Of a stretch of 64,000 nt of DNA, positions 44,880 to 55,912 are shown piece by piece. The DNA is from Isoetes taiwanensis. Taxonomy: Eukaryota > Streptophyta > Lycopodiopsida > Isoetales > Isoetaceae. Below the pieces are notes generated by a model that was not told the origin of the DNA, ran no database searches, and saw only the letters and a program-made list of their open reading frames with translations. The position numbers and the translations under genes were made by a program. Each line of letters begins with the position of its first letter. The first letter of the stretch is position 1. The stretch lies in assembly GCA_021234155.1 (NCBI GenBank), contig JAJEKV010000050.1:7552438-7616437 (forward strand). The letters run 5' to 3'.

Positions 44880-46700
44880 GTATATGGACGTAATGAGTAA
44901 TATTATATTCTCCTCATGCTTCTATAAATGACTCTGTGAAATCAACAACTACTACTTTGAACAAATCCAACTTATCCCCCACCATTTTCTTCTCTGCAAG
45001 AATGCTAAGATTCTTCCATGCCATTGTCTTTTTAATATTTTGGATCTTGAGGCATTTTATACCATGGAGACCAATCAGAAAGTACTTTTTCCACATCTTC
45101 TGGCTGGCTGAGGGGATTTATTCCAGACAAAGGGAATACTCATGTAGACCATCTTGTCAACTATTCTTAAAAAAACATGCAGAGTGCATATATGCACTCT
45201 CTTCAAAGGAATTCCAAGGAGAGGAGTCAATTCTTTATTCTCCTTGTCTCGTATTGGTTCAGTATCAGGGGAACACTCCAAAGTACTCTTTCCTTTCCCA
45301 TTCCCATCTAATCTAGCATACAAATAATATGGGCATGCGTGAATAGTCTTACCATATTCATGCTTCAAGTTGTACATGCACTTAATTGTCTTCAAATTAG
45401 AATCCAAATGCCGTTCAACTTCGTAATCACCACAACTAGGAATATTAAGCTTCTCTCCAACTCCATGAGTAACAATCAAAGTAGAAATAGGTGTCTACTG
45501 GAAGACCCTTCGAAGAACACCACGATTTTCTTCAGGCACTTGAAAGATCTCTATCCGCCAAGTGTGATCCTCTGACTGGACAGAGAATTTGTCTTCTTCA
45601 CTAATATATATTTGCAGTTTACCAGCACACTCTTCCAATTTCATAATTGAAGCATCTTATTGAGATCCATCCAATCAATTGTTTTTTCATTAAGAATAAA
45701 CAAATCATTTCCGGATCCGCCCATCTTCTTACCTTTCCCGGAGTAAAGTGTGCCCGGGTGAACAGATGTATTAATCTAATATGTCTCTCCCAAATGCTCT
45801 TTCACCCAAGAATCACGTCGTGATCTACTCGTCCTGACCTCACTAATCCTCAGGAGGATGGTTTCAATAATATCTTATTGCTTCATCCCATCCTATAAAC
45901 ATTGAAAAAGAGCAAGGTAAACCTGCCTACTGATACTCACATTATCACACAACTCGTTTATGCTCTTAGGACTTTGTTTTCTTCTTAATTCACTTAGCAC
46001 CTAACCTACTACAACTTTCCTTATGTGATTAGCTCCAGGAAGCTTCAACATTTTAATAACATCATCTCTAGTCACTAATTTCTTCAACAGTGAAGCAATA
46101 TTACAAGGTTTTCTCTTCTTCTTTTGTGATATGCTTGGATTCACGAGTTTTTTATGGCAGTGATCCTTCTTTTAGAGCCTCCACCAGTGAGGCAATAATA
46201 GCTTTTAAATTCCCTTTCCACTCCCTAACCCTCAATAGTATCATCTTCAATCTCTTTTGAAGATTATCGTTATCTTCCAAAACTCTCTTCAATCCATGCT
46301 TTAGTTCAGCACCTTCATAAGCAACAATCATTTAACACTTTGCGAAGAACTTCATATAACTGATTGTATATTGCTTGTAAACACTAATTAGAATTATCAA
46401 AATTTAGATTGTCATAACATTCAAGTAAGCCTTGCTGGCCTTTACAAAAAAAACGAGTAAGCCCTAATACCAATGAGCGGAAATCAGGGCATTTCTTCGT
46501 AATAAGATCAACAGGATACGCTTTCTCCACGCACCCAAATATCAATGTTCATTGCTCCTGATTTACAGAGAGCACCCTCATCGATGTCCTCCTTTTGCTC
46601 GAACCTATTCTTGTAAGGCAAGCAATTCTTAGGCACCTCCACTAGAAATTATCCAATCTTGCTCTGAAAAATAAGAAAATAGTGAGAAAAAATGTGAAAT
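44880..46700 (-). pseudogene. Long decayed coding region of unknown family
   Basis: On the minus strand, protein-like sequence can be followed through stops for about 1.8 kb. Readable parts: DDVIKMLKLPGANHIRKVVV and SINELCDNVSISRQVYLALF (about 45900-46080), ETILLRISEVRTSRSRRDSW, VKEHLGETY (about 45790-45880), then the longest open frame, 45075-45479 (134 residues): EKLNIPSCGDYEVERHLDSN, MYNLKHEYGKTIHACPYYLY, PLLGIPLKRVHICTLHVFLR, IVDKMVY; then NLSILAEKKMVGDKLDLFKV (44914-45096). The CPYYLY and HICTLH stretches suggest metal-binding Cys/His positions. The size and decay suit a transposon-encoded protein, but I cannot name the family. No flanking termini were found. Confidence 0.45.
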
Positions 46701-46899
46701 CTTTCCCATTTGCACAAGCTTCTTACATCAGCCATGGTTCTCTAATATTCCTCCTTTTTTGTATTAACCTCAAGTAGGAATTATTTCCTTCTTATATAAC
46801 TGCACATGATACTCTCATCTTTGGTTTAATTCTGAAATAAAAGGTAACCAAGAAGCCGGTCTCATTTTGTGATAGACATTGGCTATCTCAAGTTGCATC

Positions 46900-47418
46900 T
46901 CCATGACTAATGAGATGGTTAATATCCAACTCTCAACCACGTTTATGTTGTCTACCCCTTTTTGTCAGGTCTAATCTTTGTAATTGCAATTAGAGGGACA
47001 TCCGAGAAAATGGAGCAGAATATCATGGAATAGATTGCCAGTTACAGGTTATTGAAGATGAAAGCCATACTCTTCTGAGTTGCCCTGCTTTTGAGATAGT
47101 CCGGAATCATTTTTTCACCTTAGCATTCCATTCCACGCTTCCACAATTAACTTCTCAGAGCACCATCTGTGCATGCCTTGACATTATACATACTTGAGGT
47201 TCTAGATAAACATCTGCAATTACTGAGCCCCTCGTAGTCATTATCACCGCTTGTCTAGTATCATCATTCTTGCGCAGGTTTTTCCCTTGAAAACCTTTCG
47301 AGGCAGGGGTTTTTTAATCCTAGTAGTAATGATTGTACTAGCCCATTGTATGGTCCCATGACCTATTGGTCTCCGTGGACGTTAAAAAATCTATTCTATT
47401 CTATTCTATTCTATTTAA
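46900..47418 (+). mobile_element. LINE-G, 3' portion of a pentamer-tailed LINE
   Basis: The 3' end (about 47285-47418) shows the family block: CCCTTGAAAACCTTTCGAGG, ATGGTCCCATGACCTATTGG, TCTCCGTGGACG, then five TATTC pentamers. Upstream, near 46970-47120, a decayed C-terminal Cys/His segment can be read (NLCNCN, then EDESHTLLSCPAFEIVRNHF), like the zinc-knuckle tail of LINE ORF2 proteins. The RT proper is absent, so this is a 5'-truncated insertion. Confidence 0.7.
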
Positions 47419-47499
47419 TCTAAACCCATTTATTGGTGGACAGGAACAATCAGGTTAGTTATCCTGTCAGCCAATGAAGAGAGAGACAATTCTGCAGCT

Positions 47500-48769
47500 T
47501 TGGATAAAGTAAAAACGCTTAGTGGGGAGGTCATTCTGCTTCGTGATGATGAGTTGAAAATAGAAGATGCTGCCCATCAGAGAAACATGGAATGCCAGTC
47601 AACATTGCATGGCAAATCAGATAAGAAAGAATGCATATCCCCTAGAGATATCAATGGCTCAGAAGCACTTTTTAAGAGAGAAAAATCACCTGCTATTCTC
47701 CTCAGCATAGACTTGAAGAATCTTGTTGTTGAGCTTGTTGACGTAGGCAAACTTGTACAAAGGGATGGATGGTGTAACAAAGATATAAATCTTCCATTAG
47801 GTGTGTTGAGAACATTTCATGCTTTTTTAATAAAAAAGGGGATGTATTCACTGATTTTGGTAGGTTGCAAGAGCCCTACATGCTTTTATAATTATTTGGA
47901 TCTTCCGTGTACTTGTTATTATATATCAGAAGTAGTAGATTACTTAAAAGGGAGGCCATATTTCAAGGTATGTTACTCAAAGGTTTATATGCTTATTCTT
48001 TTTCGTTCTTTCATCTAATGCTGATCCACAGGTAACAATGGACGGCCATCCGGAGGAAGCTTACATACGACCTTCTATGGACAAATGCTAGGAGGATGTG
48101 CAATTGCGTATAAATTTTGCAATGGAAGACCTCTGTCAGAGTCTTTGCCATTTGTGGCCTCAATATGTTTGGATTTAAGCAGCCTTCCATTATAAAGGTA
48201 TGATTATTATTATCTGATTGTTAAGGCTGATAAGAATTCTTATTTCTGACAAGATTTGCTCCATTTTCTCTCTGTATCACATATGAGCATGCTTGAAAAA
48301 TCGTATGTGAAGTGTCGTTCTGCATTTTGTGCTATATCATTTCAAAGCATCCCATCCTGTGTTGTTCCCTTGTCCAATTACCACTGGAGATTCTGAAGTT
48401 TTTTCAAACTCTTCTTTTTCTATTGCCTTGATTGTATAAACAAATAAGTTTGTAATTGATATTGTTGGTAATTTGGATGCTTGCAGGCAATGGAAGCTCT
48501 CGACCCATGGCATTATTATTGTAGTTATTGGACTGGAAAGTCATCGGGACCTTTTCAAGCTACAAATGGACATCAAAGCATTCCAGATTATTATAGTGTA
48601 TATGACACGCTTCGCTCTTTCTTTGCCAAAGGAAGTCAGAAGGAATTGTGGATTGCAGAGAATTTTCAGTACTGACTGGAAGGGGCAAGATTGGAAGGAT
48701 GCCTTCCAAGCTCTTGTAGATCAGCTTGAGACCGTGCTTGAACGCCATTGCCACAGACAGCTATAATAT
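47500..48769 (+). pseudogene. Unrecognised three-exon gene or young pseudogene
   Basis: Exon 1 (frame open from 47500 or earlier to about 47968) ends at a good donor, AAG/GTATGT. Exon 2 (about 48032-48198) follows a CACAG acceptor, has one in-frame TAG near 48090, and ends at AAAG/GTATGA. Exon 3 (from about 48487, after TTGCAG, to TAA at 48764-48766) reads AMEALDPWHYYCSYWTGKSS, GHQSIPDYYSVYDTLRSFF, AKGSQKELWIAENFQY, then, after a frame change near 48670, TDWKGQDWKDAFQALVDQLE. Aromatic-rich exon 3 looks like a conserved C-terminus. I do not recognise the family. Exon 1 has a Lys/Glu-rich half and a SIDLKNLVVELVDVGKL half. It lies just past the LINE-G tail. Confidence 0.45.
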
Positions 48770-49585
48770 GTCTTAGTACTCTATTTGATTGGACGGGATT
48801 CCCATAGAGAGTTGTAATAATATGTCTCATAGTACCATATTTAGGGCAATATAATTTGATGATCCCAGAAATAGTCTTGTACAGTACTGCATAAAAGTGT
48901 ATGTACTCCTATTAAGTGTATCATGATACCTAATATATGGATCCTGTATCATTTTGAAAAATAAATGCAGAGTATTCTCACTACTATATCTGCAGAGTGG
49001 CACAAATTTTTCAACAAGCTCCTTATGCCCTAGGTGTAAGGCAATGCCTGTCTATTTGCACCTTTAACAAGTCGCATGATCTAGAAAAATATCCATTGAG
49101 TATGTAGAGATTATAGATCAATTGCTGCGAATTGCATGTTATAAATTATCATGTGATTTGCAAGCTGGATTTGTTGATTGAAACCCAAATGAAAATCCAA
49201 GAGTTGATTTTGATGTGATAGGCTTTTCCAATTCTTAACTTCATATGTACAAGAGAGTTCAACCTAATTGGCTTATAACAGAGTTCAACCTAGTTGGCTT
49301 GTACAGTCCGTGTAAGATATCACATATGCTTGGCCATTTATATATGCAAGCTTTGGCTATGGTGGCGCTGAAACATGGAGCCTGGCAACCATCTCACAAG
49401 AATGGAATAAAAAATAAGAAACAACATACAAATTTGGGGTCGAGTAATAGTTTCTAGAATTGCAACTCCTTTAGTAGCTGATAAAAAACATTTAGGTCGA
49501 CATATAGTTCCCGAAATTGTTCTTAAGCAGCAACCACTACACTTAGACCTTCCTTTGAGTTTGAAGCAGATACCATAGAACCCAG
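48770..49585. other. Non-coding stretch
   Basis: AT-rich; no gene recognised. 49255-49305 carries a short direct repeat on GAGTTCAACCTA(A/G)TTGGCTT. Confidence 0.4.
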
Positions 49586-49589
49586 GCAG

Positions 49590-50320
49590 AAAATGATGGT
49601 TCTCATAAGGTTTGTATTCAGATTAGATGGGCATTTGTGCAATCTGTAGTAGACAATTTGAATGAGCAATATGTGGACATGGCTTGATGGAATGGAACAA
49701 AAGTGTTTGAGCAAAAATCACATGATAAAGATTTGACTCCAAGACAGAAATTCAATACGTTTTGGGATGCCTTGTCGAAGTTAGTTGATGTGTTTTGTAT
49801 TGATGCAAATCCTATCCTATAAGCTAGTCGTGAAGGGCGCATGAACCAACTTCAAATGCTTCTGAAGGCTTTGTCAATTGCATGTACTTCCAGCTTCAAA
49901 TGCTCCTGGAGGCTTTGTCATACAGTACTAGATGTAGCATTCATGAAGCATGGTAGTTTTACAACTTTGTGAAAGAAGAGATGGAAATATTTGGTATGAG
50001 AAATATTTGGTATGAGAGATATTCAAACACGATGAAGACATACCAAAGTTATGGCAAGTTCTCATGCTTAGTAGTGCTGCATGTGAAAGGGGATTTTCCA
50101 TTCTGAAGACAGCTTTAAGAAACCAAATGTGCTTAGAGAACTTTGGATGCACATATGTTGCTTAGAATTGAGTACCCGTATTGAGTACCCATTACAAAAG
50201 GACATCAATTGGCATGATGTATTGGAGACGTGGCCTAGTATTCATCTTATGGTCATAGAAGAGGCTGAACACCAGATTTTGGAAAATAGTTTGCATTGGA
50301 AAACCAAATTATATAAGTAG
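49590..50320 (+). pseudogene. hAT-type transposase remnant (C-terminal part)
   Basis: Two readable islands match hAT/ZNF862-like transposases. The first (about 49620-49685) reads IRWAFVQSVVDNLNEQYVDM, the helical segment before the C-terminal domain. The second (about 50025-50170) reads FKHDEDIPKLWQVLMLSSAA then CERGFSILKTALRNQ, which is the C-terminal dimerisation block (usual core S-x-A-A-C-E-R-x-F-S), followed after a frameshift by LDAHMLLRIEYP. Several stops separate the islands. The zinc finger and catalytic residues are not visible, and no terminal repeats were found. Confidence 0.65.
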
Positions 50321-50888
50321 GTTTGCAGTATATAAACCTTGTTTATTTTGAATTTTGTTCCCTGAAAAAACGCTCTTTTCCCTTTTCACATAGTCTGGCT
50401 GCTTTTTCATAATTAATAAGGCCAAAGAGCGCTCTTTTGCCCTTTTGTATTCACATATTCTGCCTTCTTTCTCGCTTTCTGATAACATATTGTGCAAGAT
50501 TAATGGCAATGATTATCTTCTAGGATGATAAGATAGACCAATAAACGTACAAGCATTCCCTAGTTGAAATTAAAAAGATGGCAGAGCCAAAATGATCAAG
50601 AATGGCATTGATATGGGAATACCAACAGCTATTTAGCCATGAGTGTTTGTTTCGCAAATAAAAGCAAGGATGAGAGTACACAGCAAGTACATATTGGATG
50701 AATCTGATATAGAGTTCAAACGTGTTGAATTCCATCTCAACATTTGAGTTCTCACAGGCATAAGCAAATGAACTGAAATCTTAGTATTTAAGATTGCAAC
50801 ATCATATGATAGGTGCCATCCACCAAATACAACTGCAATGCAAGGTGCAATACTAATAATAATAAACAAATAAGAACTGGTACCTGGT
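50321..50888. other. Non-coding stretch
   Basis: No gene recognised. 50370-50450 has a short duplication of GCTCTTTTCCCTTTT-like sequence. Minus-strand frames here are short. Confidence 0.35.
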
Positions 50889-51149
50889 TCAGGTTATAAA
50901 GTCACTAGGTTGAAGAACTTCGCCATGCGGAGGTCTGTGAGGAGGGGAACTGGGTTTTGAGACCTGTTGATTTGCGTGCTTGTGAGCTTGATGCGGATCA
51001 TTCAAAAATGCAGCTTCGTCACCGGAATGGTGGGGTTCTGCGGCGCCGACTATTCTGCTGGCCTTTCCTTGTTTGGGCTCTTGCTCTGCATTCCCCAATT
51101 GCCAAGCAGGTTCTGCCTCCATCGCCACTCCGTCCACGCTCTTCTCCAT
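50889..51149 (-). CDS. Hypothetical short ORF, possible first exon
   Basis: An 86-residue minus-strand frame, hydrophilic and rich in Ala, Glu, His and Pro (GNAEQEPKQGKASRIVGAAE, then SSPPHRPPHGEVLQPSDFI), runs to a stop, close to a possible GT donor (CCAG/GTACCAG near 50878-50885). The opposite strand also has open frames over the same bases, which weakens the case. No family recognised. Confidence 0.2.
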   Translation of the reverse strand: MEKSVDGVAMEAEPAWQLGNAEQEPKQGKASRIVGAAEPHHSGDEAAFLNDPHQAHKHANQQVSKPSSPPHRPPHGEVLQPSDFIT

Positions 51150-51280
51150 TTCTTTGGATTTGTGCCCTAATCCCCCCTCCCTTCATATACACATCCCACA
51201 TTTTGCTTGGCCCCTTGCATGCATCCATTTGCCACAACGCTTGTGGCATTACCTCGGCCCACGTCACATGCCCTCAATGA

Positions 51281-52515
51281 ATGTGCGCTTTGGAAGGAGA
51301 GAGTCGCGAGATAATGCTACAAATGTTCTCGCGAATGTATGCGTGGTTGCATGGCACTGCCACGTCTGCTCAAAATTTCCTGGAGAAATTTCAACGATGA
51401 GTGAAATTTTCCGACAAAATTTTGTCCACCTTAAAAATTTAGCCTATTTTTTATTGATTCCAACTTGGCATTGGCTTGCCATTTCCAACCATGGCTATGG
51501 TGTTTGCATCCTATCTTTGCCCCGCGGCTCTATTTTTGCACTCTGCACTCTATTGTATTTGCACTCTGTGCATGAGGCTTTCATTCGGTGGATTGGACTT
51601 GTCTGCAAGAATCAAGCTATGAACTAAGCTAAAAAAACTCCTGATAGGATCATTGCTTCTGGAAGATAGAAAGGTAATAAAAACACGAATCGGCCCTAAA
51701 AGGAGAATCTTCAATGGAAGGATGGTGAAAAGAATTCCCTATTTGCACCTTGTTTTTGCTGTGAGGAAATCCCAAATATCCTTTGTTTTTTCTTCACATC
51801 AGTGCAGAGAAGAATCCGGCCCCTTTTGGACCATCGTCCATCTTCATGGACGTGCTACAGTTCCAGCTATTGTTTAGCCGGCCATAGAGCAAAGATATGG
51901 TTGAAACGGTAGCGCGACATAAGCAGAGTGCAAAAACAGAGTAGAAGGCAGCGCCACCCAAAACCACAGAGACAATTCAACAGACATTTTCGCTGGAAAA
52001 AAAATGAGTAAAATAAGGGCGAAATTTCAAAGTGGATAAAATTTTGATCTACAAAATAAGATTCACTTTGATCTATTCCATTTGATTCGTCTCCTTTGCA
52101 TGCATTATAGTGGATGTTGGGACTCTCTTAATGGTTGACACTACCATATCTGTTGCTGCTCAGAGTTTTTCTAGACTGCTCAAAATGTGACTACGCTCTA
52201 GGGGCTGCCATGCATCTTCAAGTCTAAAAGATGTATAGGGATAGTAATTCATCTTCCATTGTGCTTCTAGGGTCCTTTTTATTCATCTTTCATAGAACGT
52301 CAACATTTAGAGTTTGATCATAGCATATCCAATAATAGGGATTGGAATTCTATTAATTCCATTTTCGTTTTGCATGGTGATTTTCTCTTGGTTAACATTG
52401 TTTGTTTTTCCTAATCGGACTCATTTTATTTTGTAAGTTCTAAGGCATGCTAGTGACAGATACCAGTGATAGATACATGTGCGACAGATTTCTTAGATAT
52501 AGAAAATGTAGAGAG
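51281..52515. other. Non-coding stretch
   Basis: No gene recognised. Plus-strand frames at 51073-51627 and 51653-51877 are long by chance standards but show no motif, and their composition (His/Cys/Leu-rich) follows the base composition. Confidence 0.35.
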
Positions 52516-52524
52516 CATTATATG

Positions 52525-52675
52525 ATAGGAATTGAAATGTGAATTGAATTATATTTTAATGTCCGTGAACAAATCAGCCTATGGAACAAGTGATGTTTGG
52601 TAGTGGACATTAGTACTAGCATTAAGAAAACCCGCCTTTGAAGGTTTTTAAGGGAAAATAAATTTATTGTGACGA
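52525..52675 (-). mobile_element. LINE 3' end fragment (pentamer family, decayed tail)
   Basis: On the minus strand: TTCCCTTAAAAACCTTCAAA, GGCGGGTTTTCTTAATGC, TTGTTCCATAGGCTGATTTG, TTCACGGACATTAAAATATA, then ATTCAATTC. This aligns block by block with the 3' ends at 47285-47418 and 26118-26260; the tail has decayed from TTCTA to TTCAA-like repeats. No coding part is attached. Confidence 0.65.
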
Positions 52676-53510
52676 ATCCATTAATCCATGTTGTTGTTGG
52701 ATCTTACTTTTAAACTTGCTAGTATATGCCAAAATAACTTGGGGTCCTAGAGGGGAATTGATTCTGTTGTACAAAAGTCCCTTTCACAAAAATTTTCTAC
52801 GTAGGAATCATAATGGGATAGATGATAAAATTAAGCTCCTCATGCAACAAAAAGTTGCCCTTATATACTTCTACCTGCATTACGACACAAAACAACCACC
52901 CTAATGACCTTGCAAAAACTCTAGCCCTTTATATACGGCAAAGATGAAGTAACAATACGAATTTCGATAGTACATTTTAAAGTTGTCATCTAAACTCCGC
53001 AGAAAAGCAAGAAAAATAAAGTGCAACGCATTGTGGATTGCCCTTGCAACTGTTTTGCAGATGGGGCTTCTTCATTTTCTGTTTTCTTATTTGGTGGTCT
53101 AATTCTCGCCATAACGTAAGAGAAAGCAAGCTGATGTATTCTAGTCCATGCTACACATTTAAGGGCAACTTTGGCCTCTTCAGCCCTTCAAAGAACATCT
53201 ATATTTATCTTCGTAAGCTTTTTACTATTAAAATAAACCCAAACGAATGACTAATTATCAAAGAATGATTTTATACTCATGACTTACCTATAAGCTTTTA
53301 GGTGCTTGGAAATACACACTGGTGTTGCTTATTGTGGAGAAAATTAAACTCTCCTTGCTAGGTAAGGAGTTGCGGCATAGCTTCCTATGTTTGTTAATGC
53401 TAAGTTCCAACATGTTCCTCATAATGTTCTGTTATGCTAAGATACTTGCCAGAGAGAATTAATAGTATGAACTGACATGTTTCTTTCATATGATATATGA
53501 GGATCAAAAT
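52676..53510. other. Non-coding stretch
   Basis: AT-rich with no gene recognised. Confidence 0.4.
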
Positions 53511-53514
53511 AAGA

Positions 53515-53543
53515 CTAGTAACGGTGCCCGGCGTTGCCGGGCA
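53515..53543 (-). mobile_element. Helitron-like 3' terminus
   Basis: On the minus strand a GC-rich hairpin, TGCCCGGC-AAC-GCCGGGCA (53525-53543), is followed by six bases and then CTAG with a T immediately after. Helitrons end in CTRR preceded by such a hairpin and insert between A and T. The element would extend to the right (higher coordinates), but I could not identify its TC 5' end or a Rep/helicase gene, so it is a non-autonomous copy or a fragment. Confidence 0.5.
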
Positions 53544-53964
53544 TAGCTACATACATTGGTAGATCTTTGTGTAGTAAGTAAAATGAATTAGAAATAAACA
53601 TTACATAGGTTATTAATGTGTTCAAATTTGAAAAGTGAGAATGCTATATAAGTGTGAAGCTATAATATGTGGAAGGCAACCATTTAATGGTTGATGTACT
53701 ACTAATTATGGGCAGATGGCATAACCATATATAATTGGACATTATAGATGACATGTAGGTGTGTAGGTGCTATAACTATAGAGGGGATATGTAGCACAAT
53801 AACAGGGGGTTACTTTTAGATTTTTATACGCTTTTTCACATGGTTTTTCTATGATTTCGTTGTTGTATTCGTTGAGGTGTACTAAATAGTATTTCTAGAG
53901 TGCATCCTTTATGGGCCGTTGATTTTCGTTGGTTGGAACAATCCGAGGGTGGTTGTGTTTCTCT

Positions 53965-54092
53965 GCATGTGTTTGTGCATGAACACTGCGCATGTGTATG
54001 CATGTGCATGTGCGTGCATGTGCATTTGTATGCATATGCATGTGTACTGTGCATGTGCAAGTGCATGTGCATGTGTGCATGTGTACTTGCCC
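53965..54092 (+). repeat. TGCATG / GTGTGC microsatellite
   Basis: A purine-pyrimidine alternating tract built from TGCATG, TGTGCA and TGCATT steps. Frames across it give His/Met or Cys/Met runs and are not genes. Such tracts can adopt Z-DNA. Confidence 0.85.
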
Positions 54093-55392
54093 TCTTGGAT
54101 TCTTGTTGCCGGAGTGGATTTTTGCTACCACGAGGTGGATTTTTTGCTCACACTTACAAAGGTATTTGTTTTTTAATGTTTCTTCAGCTAGCATAATGGT
54201 TTTTTTTACAAGATATTGGTTTCTTGGTTCTACAATGTAGTGCTGTAAAACCCGCCTTTCTTTCCTTCCCTTTATTTGTTCTAAGATTTGTTGCAGATTC
54301 AAAAAGATTTTAGAGTTTAGGCCTTATGTTTGCTTCCAACTCTTGGATATTCCCCGCTCTTAATTGTTCATAGCAACCAGCCTTTAGCTTCAATCAACAA
54401 ACGGATTCTTGTGCACACAACAAAGTGTATTATTCCACGCCCTTTTCTGAGTCATGCAGATCAGTCAAACAATGGCCACAATAATGCATTTATATTGTAG
54501 GTTTGGAACTTTAATCGAACCAGAAGATGAATCATGCATTATATTTAAGCTAGAGATGGAGCATCCAAAATTATATGGATTGATAAACTATGGTTTCATT
54601 GTGGAAGGGAAATAGTCAGAAATGAAGTAACAACACGTGGAATGCTAACAGAGCAAGCTTTCTTCAAAACCTCTACCCTTGATCTCGCTTCACCGACCGT
54701 TACAAGAAACATACTCCACATCACCAAACTGGTTGATTCTCTTCACCTGTTAAACCAAAGCCAGGCAACCCATGAGAAAGTGTCACTGGTTCTTTATGAA
54801 CCTCACCAATTGTTACTGCAGAGTAACGTTGATGTTCATGCAATGGTTTGTGAATAAAACGTTATTGTAGAGCATATTAATGTCAAAAGCTTTTATTTGA
54901 TTCAATTTTATTAATACTAAAGGTTTGTGAATAAAACATTATTGTAGAGCATATCAGTGTCAAAAGCTTTTATTTGATTCAATTTTATTTTGCTATTAAA
55001 ATTCTATTTTCTAAATTAATAACAATCTAACCAATCTCTTTCCTTTATGTTAATGCAGATTATAGAATCTTCCAATCCATTAGTTCCACATGACATTCCT
55101 CCGACACCTGGAGTCAACATGATGTTGATCCAAACATTATTACTGTACCAGAGGACCCTATAAATGAAGATCAACTTCAATTAGTCCCGTCACCATCAGC
55201 GCAACCACCACCTGCACATGGCAAAGACCCTATTGATGTATTGTCATTATGGTTGGTTGGATACATCAACTTTCTTCATCCATCTCCATACCATCCCCAA
55301 GGCCAAGAAGGGGCCAAAAAATTTGTTAGTTAACACAAACCATTATATCCAGCACTTTATATTAAATTCCCCCTAAAACCCCCTTTGGTTTT
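54093..55392 (+). other. Region with two unrecognised ORFs
   Basis: 54642-54857 encodes 71 residues (LASPTVTRNILHITKLVDSL, then HEKVSLVLYEPHQLLLQSNV). 55119-55334 is open for about 71 codons (DVDPNIITVPEDPINEDQLQ, PSAQPPPAHGKDPIDVLSLW). Between them a TTTGTGAATAAAAC(G/A)TTATTG phrase, followed by AGAGCATAT and CAAAAGCTTTTATTTGATTC, is tandemly duplicated (about 54847-54910 and 54925-54985, period about 76). Neither ORF is recognised. Confidence 0.25.
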
Positions 55393-55666
55393 GGTGCATA
55401 TTCACAGGGGGGTGACTCCAGGGCAGCGAGAGCCCCTTTTATACCCTCTAAAACAGTATAATACATGCATGAAATCAACACAATTGAGTACCTTGCCTCA
55501 AATCTTATAGTATTTCACAACTCTCATTATACAGTATAAAAAAACTTGTACGAGCATACCCCACAAACGAGGATTGCTATCTACGGTCCGAATCAAAGAA
55601 TAAGTCATGGATATGCCTATCCAACAGCTCTCTCGTTGTCCTGAGTCACCCCCTGTGAATATGCAC
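55393..55666. mobile_element. Foldback element with about 45-bp inverted ends
   Basis: The left end reads GGTGCATATTCACAGGGGGG then TGACTCCAGGGCAGCGAGAG. The right end, reversed, reads GGTGCATATTCACAGGGGGT then GACTCAGGACAACGAGAGAG. The arms match over about 45 bases with few changes and enclose about 185 bases of AT-rich, non-coding DNA. No clear target duplication, so the class is open. A third half-copy, GTGAATATGCACTA, lies just outside at 55678-55691. Confidence 0.6.
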
Positions 55667-55699
55667 CACAACCCCCGTGTGAATATGCACTATCTACTG

Positions 55700-55912
55700 G
55701 GATAGGTGGTACAACTAAGTAGGAGCCATCTTGAGGCACATAAGTTTGTTTGCAAATTGAGCGTCCACAATGTGGTAAAATGGAGTGCACTAATTGGGGA
55801 TACATTGTGCATGGCTATGGTGTCATCTGAGTGTCCAGGGAATGATTGTGGTACTCTGATATGCAACATAAGGGATGGACGCTTGATTCCTGGTCAAATT
55901 ATAAAATGTGAG
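55700..55912 (+). pseudogene. Possible PPR-protein fragment
   Basis: The frame reads SHLEAHKFVCKLSVHNVVKW, then SALIGD, and in a shifted frame HGYGV and MQHKGWTLDS. This resembles the tail of one pentatricopeptide repeat and the start of the next in plant PLS-type PPR proteins (typically a F-x-K-x-x-x-R-N-V-V-S-W-x-A-L-I-x-G-Y block, then H-G-x-G, then M-Q-x-x-G). The match is short and frameshifted, so the identification is tentative. Confidence 0.4.

Noticed and set aside
47285-47418. Independent microsatellite (TTCTA)n
   Set aside because: The pentamers follow a conserved 130-bp LINE 3' block in several copies, so they are the element's tail.
51073-51627. 184-residue plus-strand ORF
   Set aside because: No motif and no family; open frames exist on both strands there, so it is probably fortuitous.
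53836-54302. ORFs rich in His/Met or Cys/Met over the TGCATG tract
   Set aside because: They are translations of a simple microsatellite.
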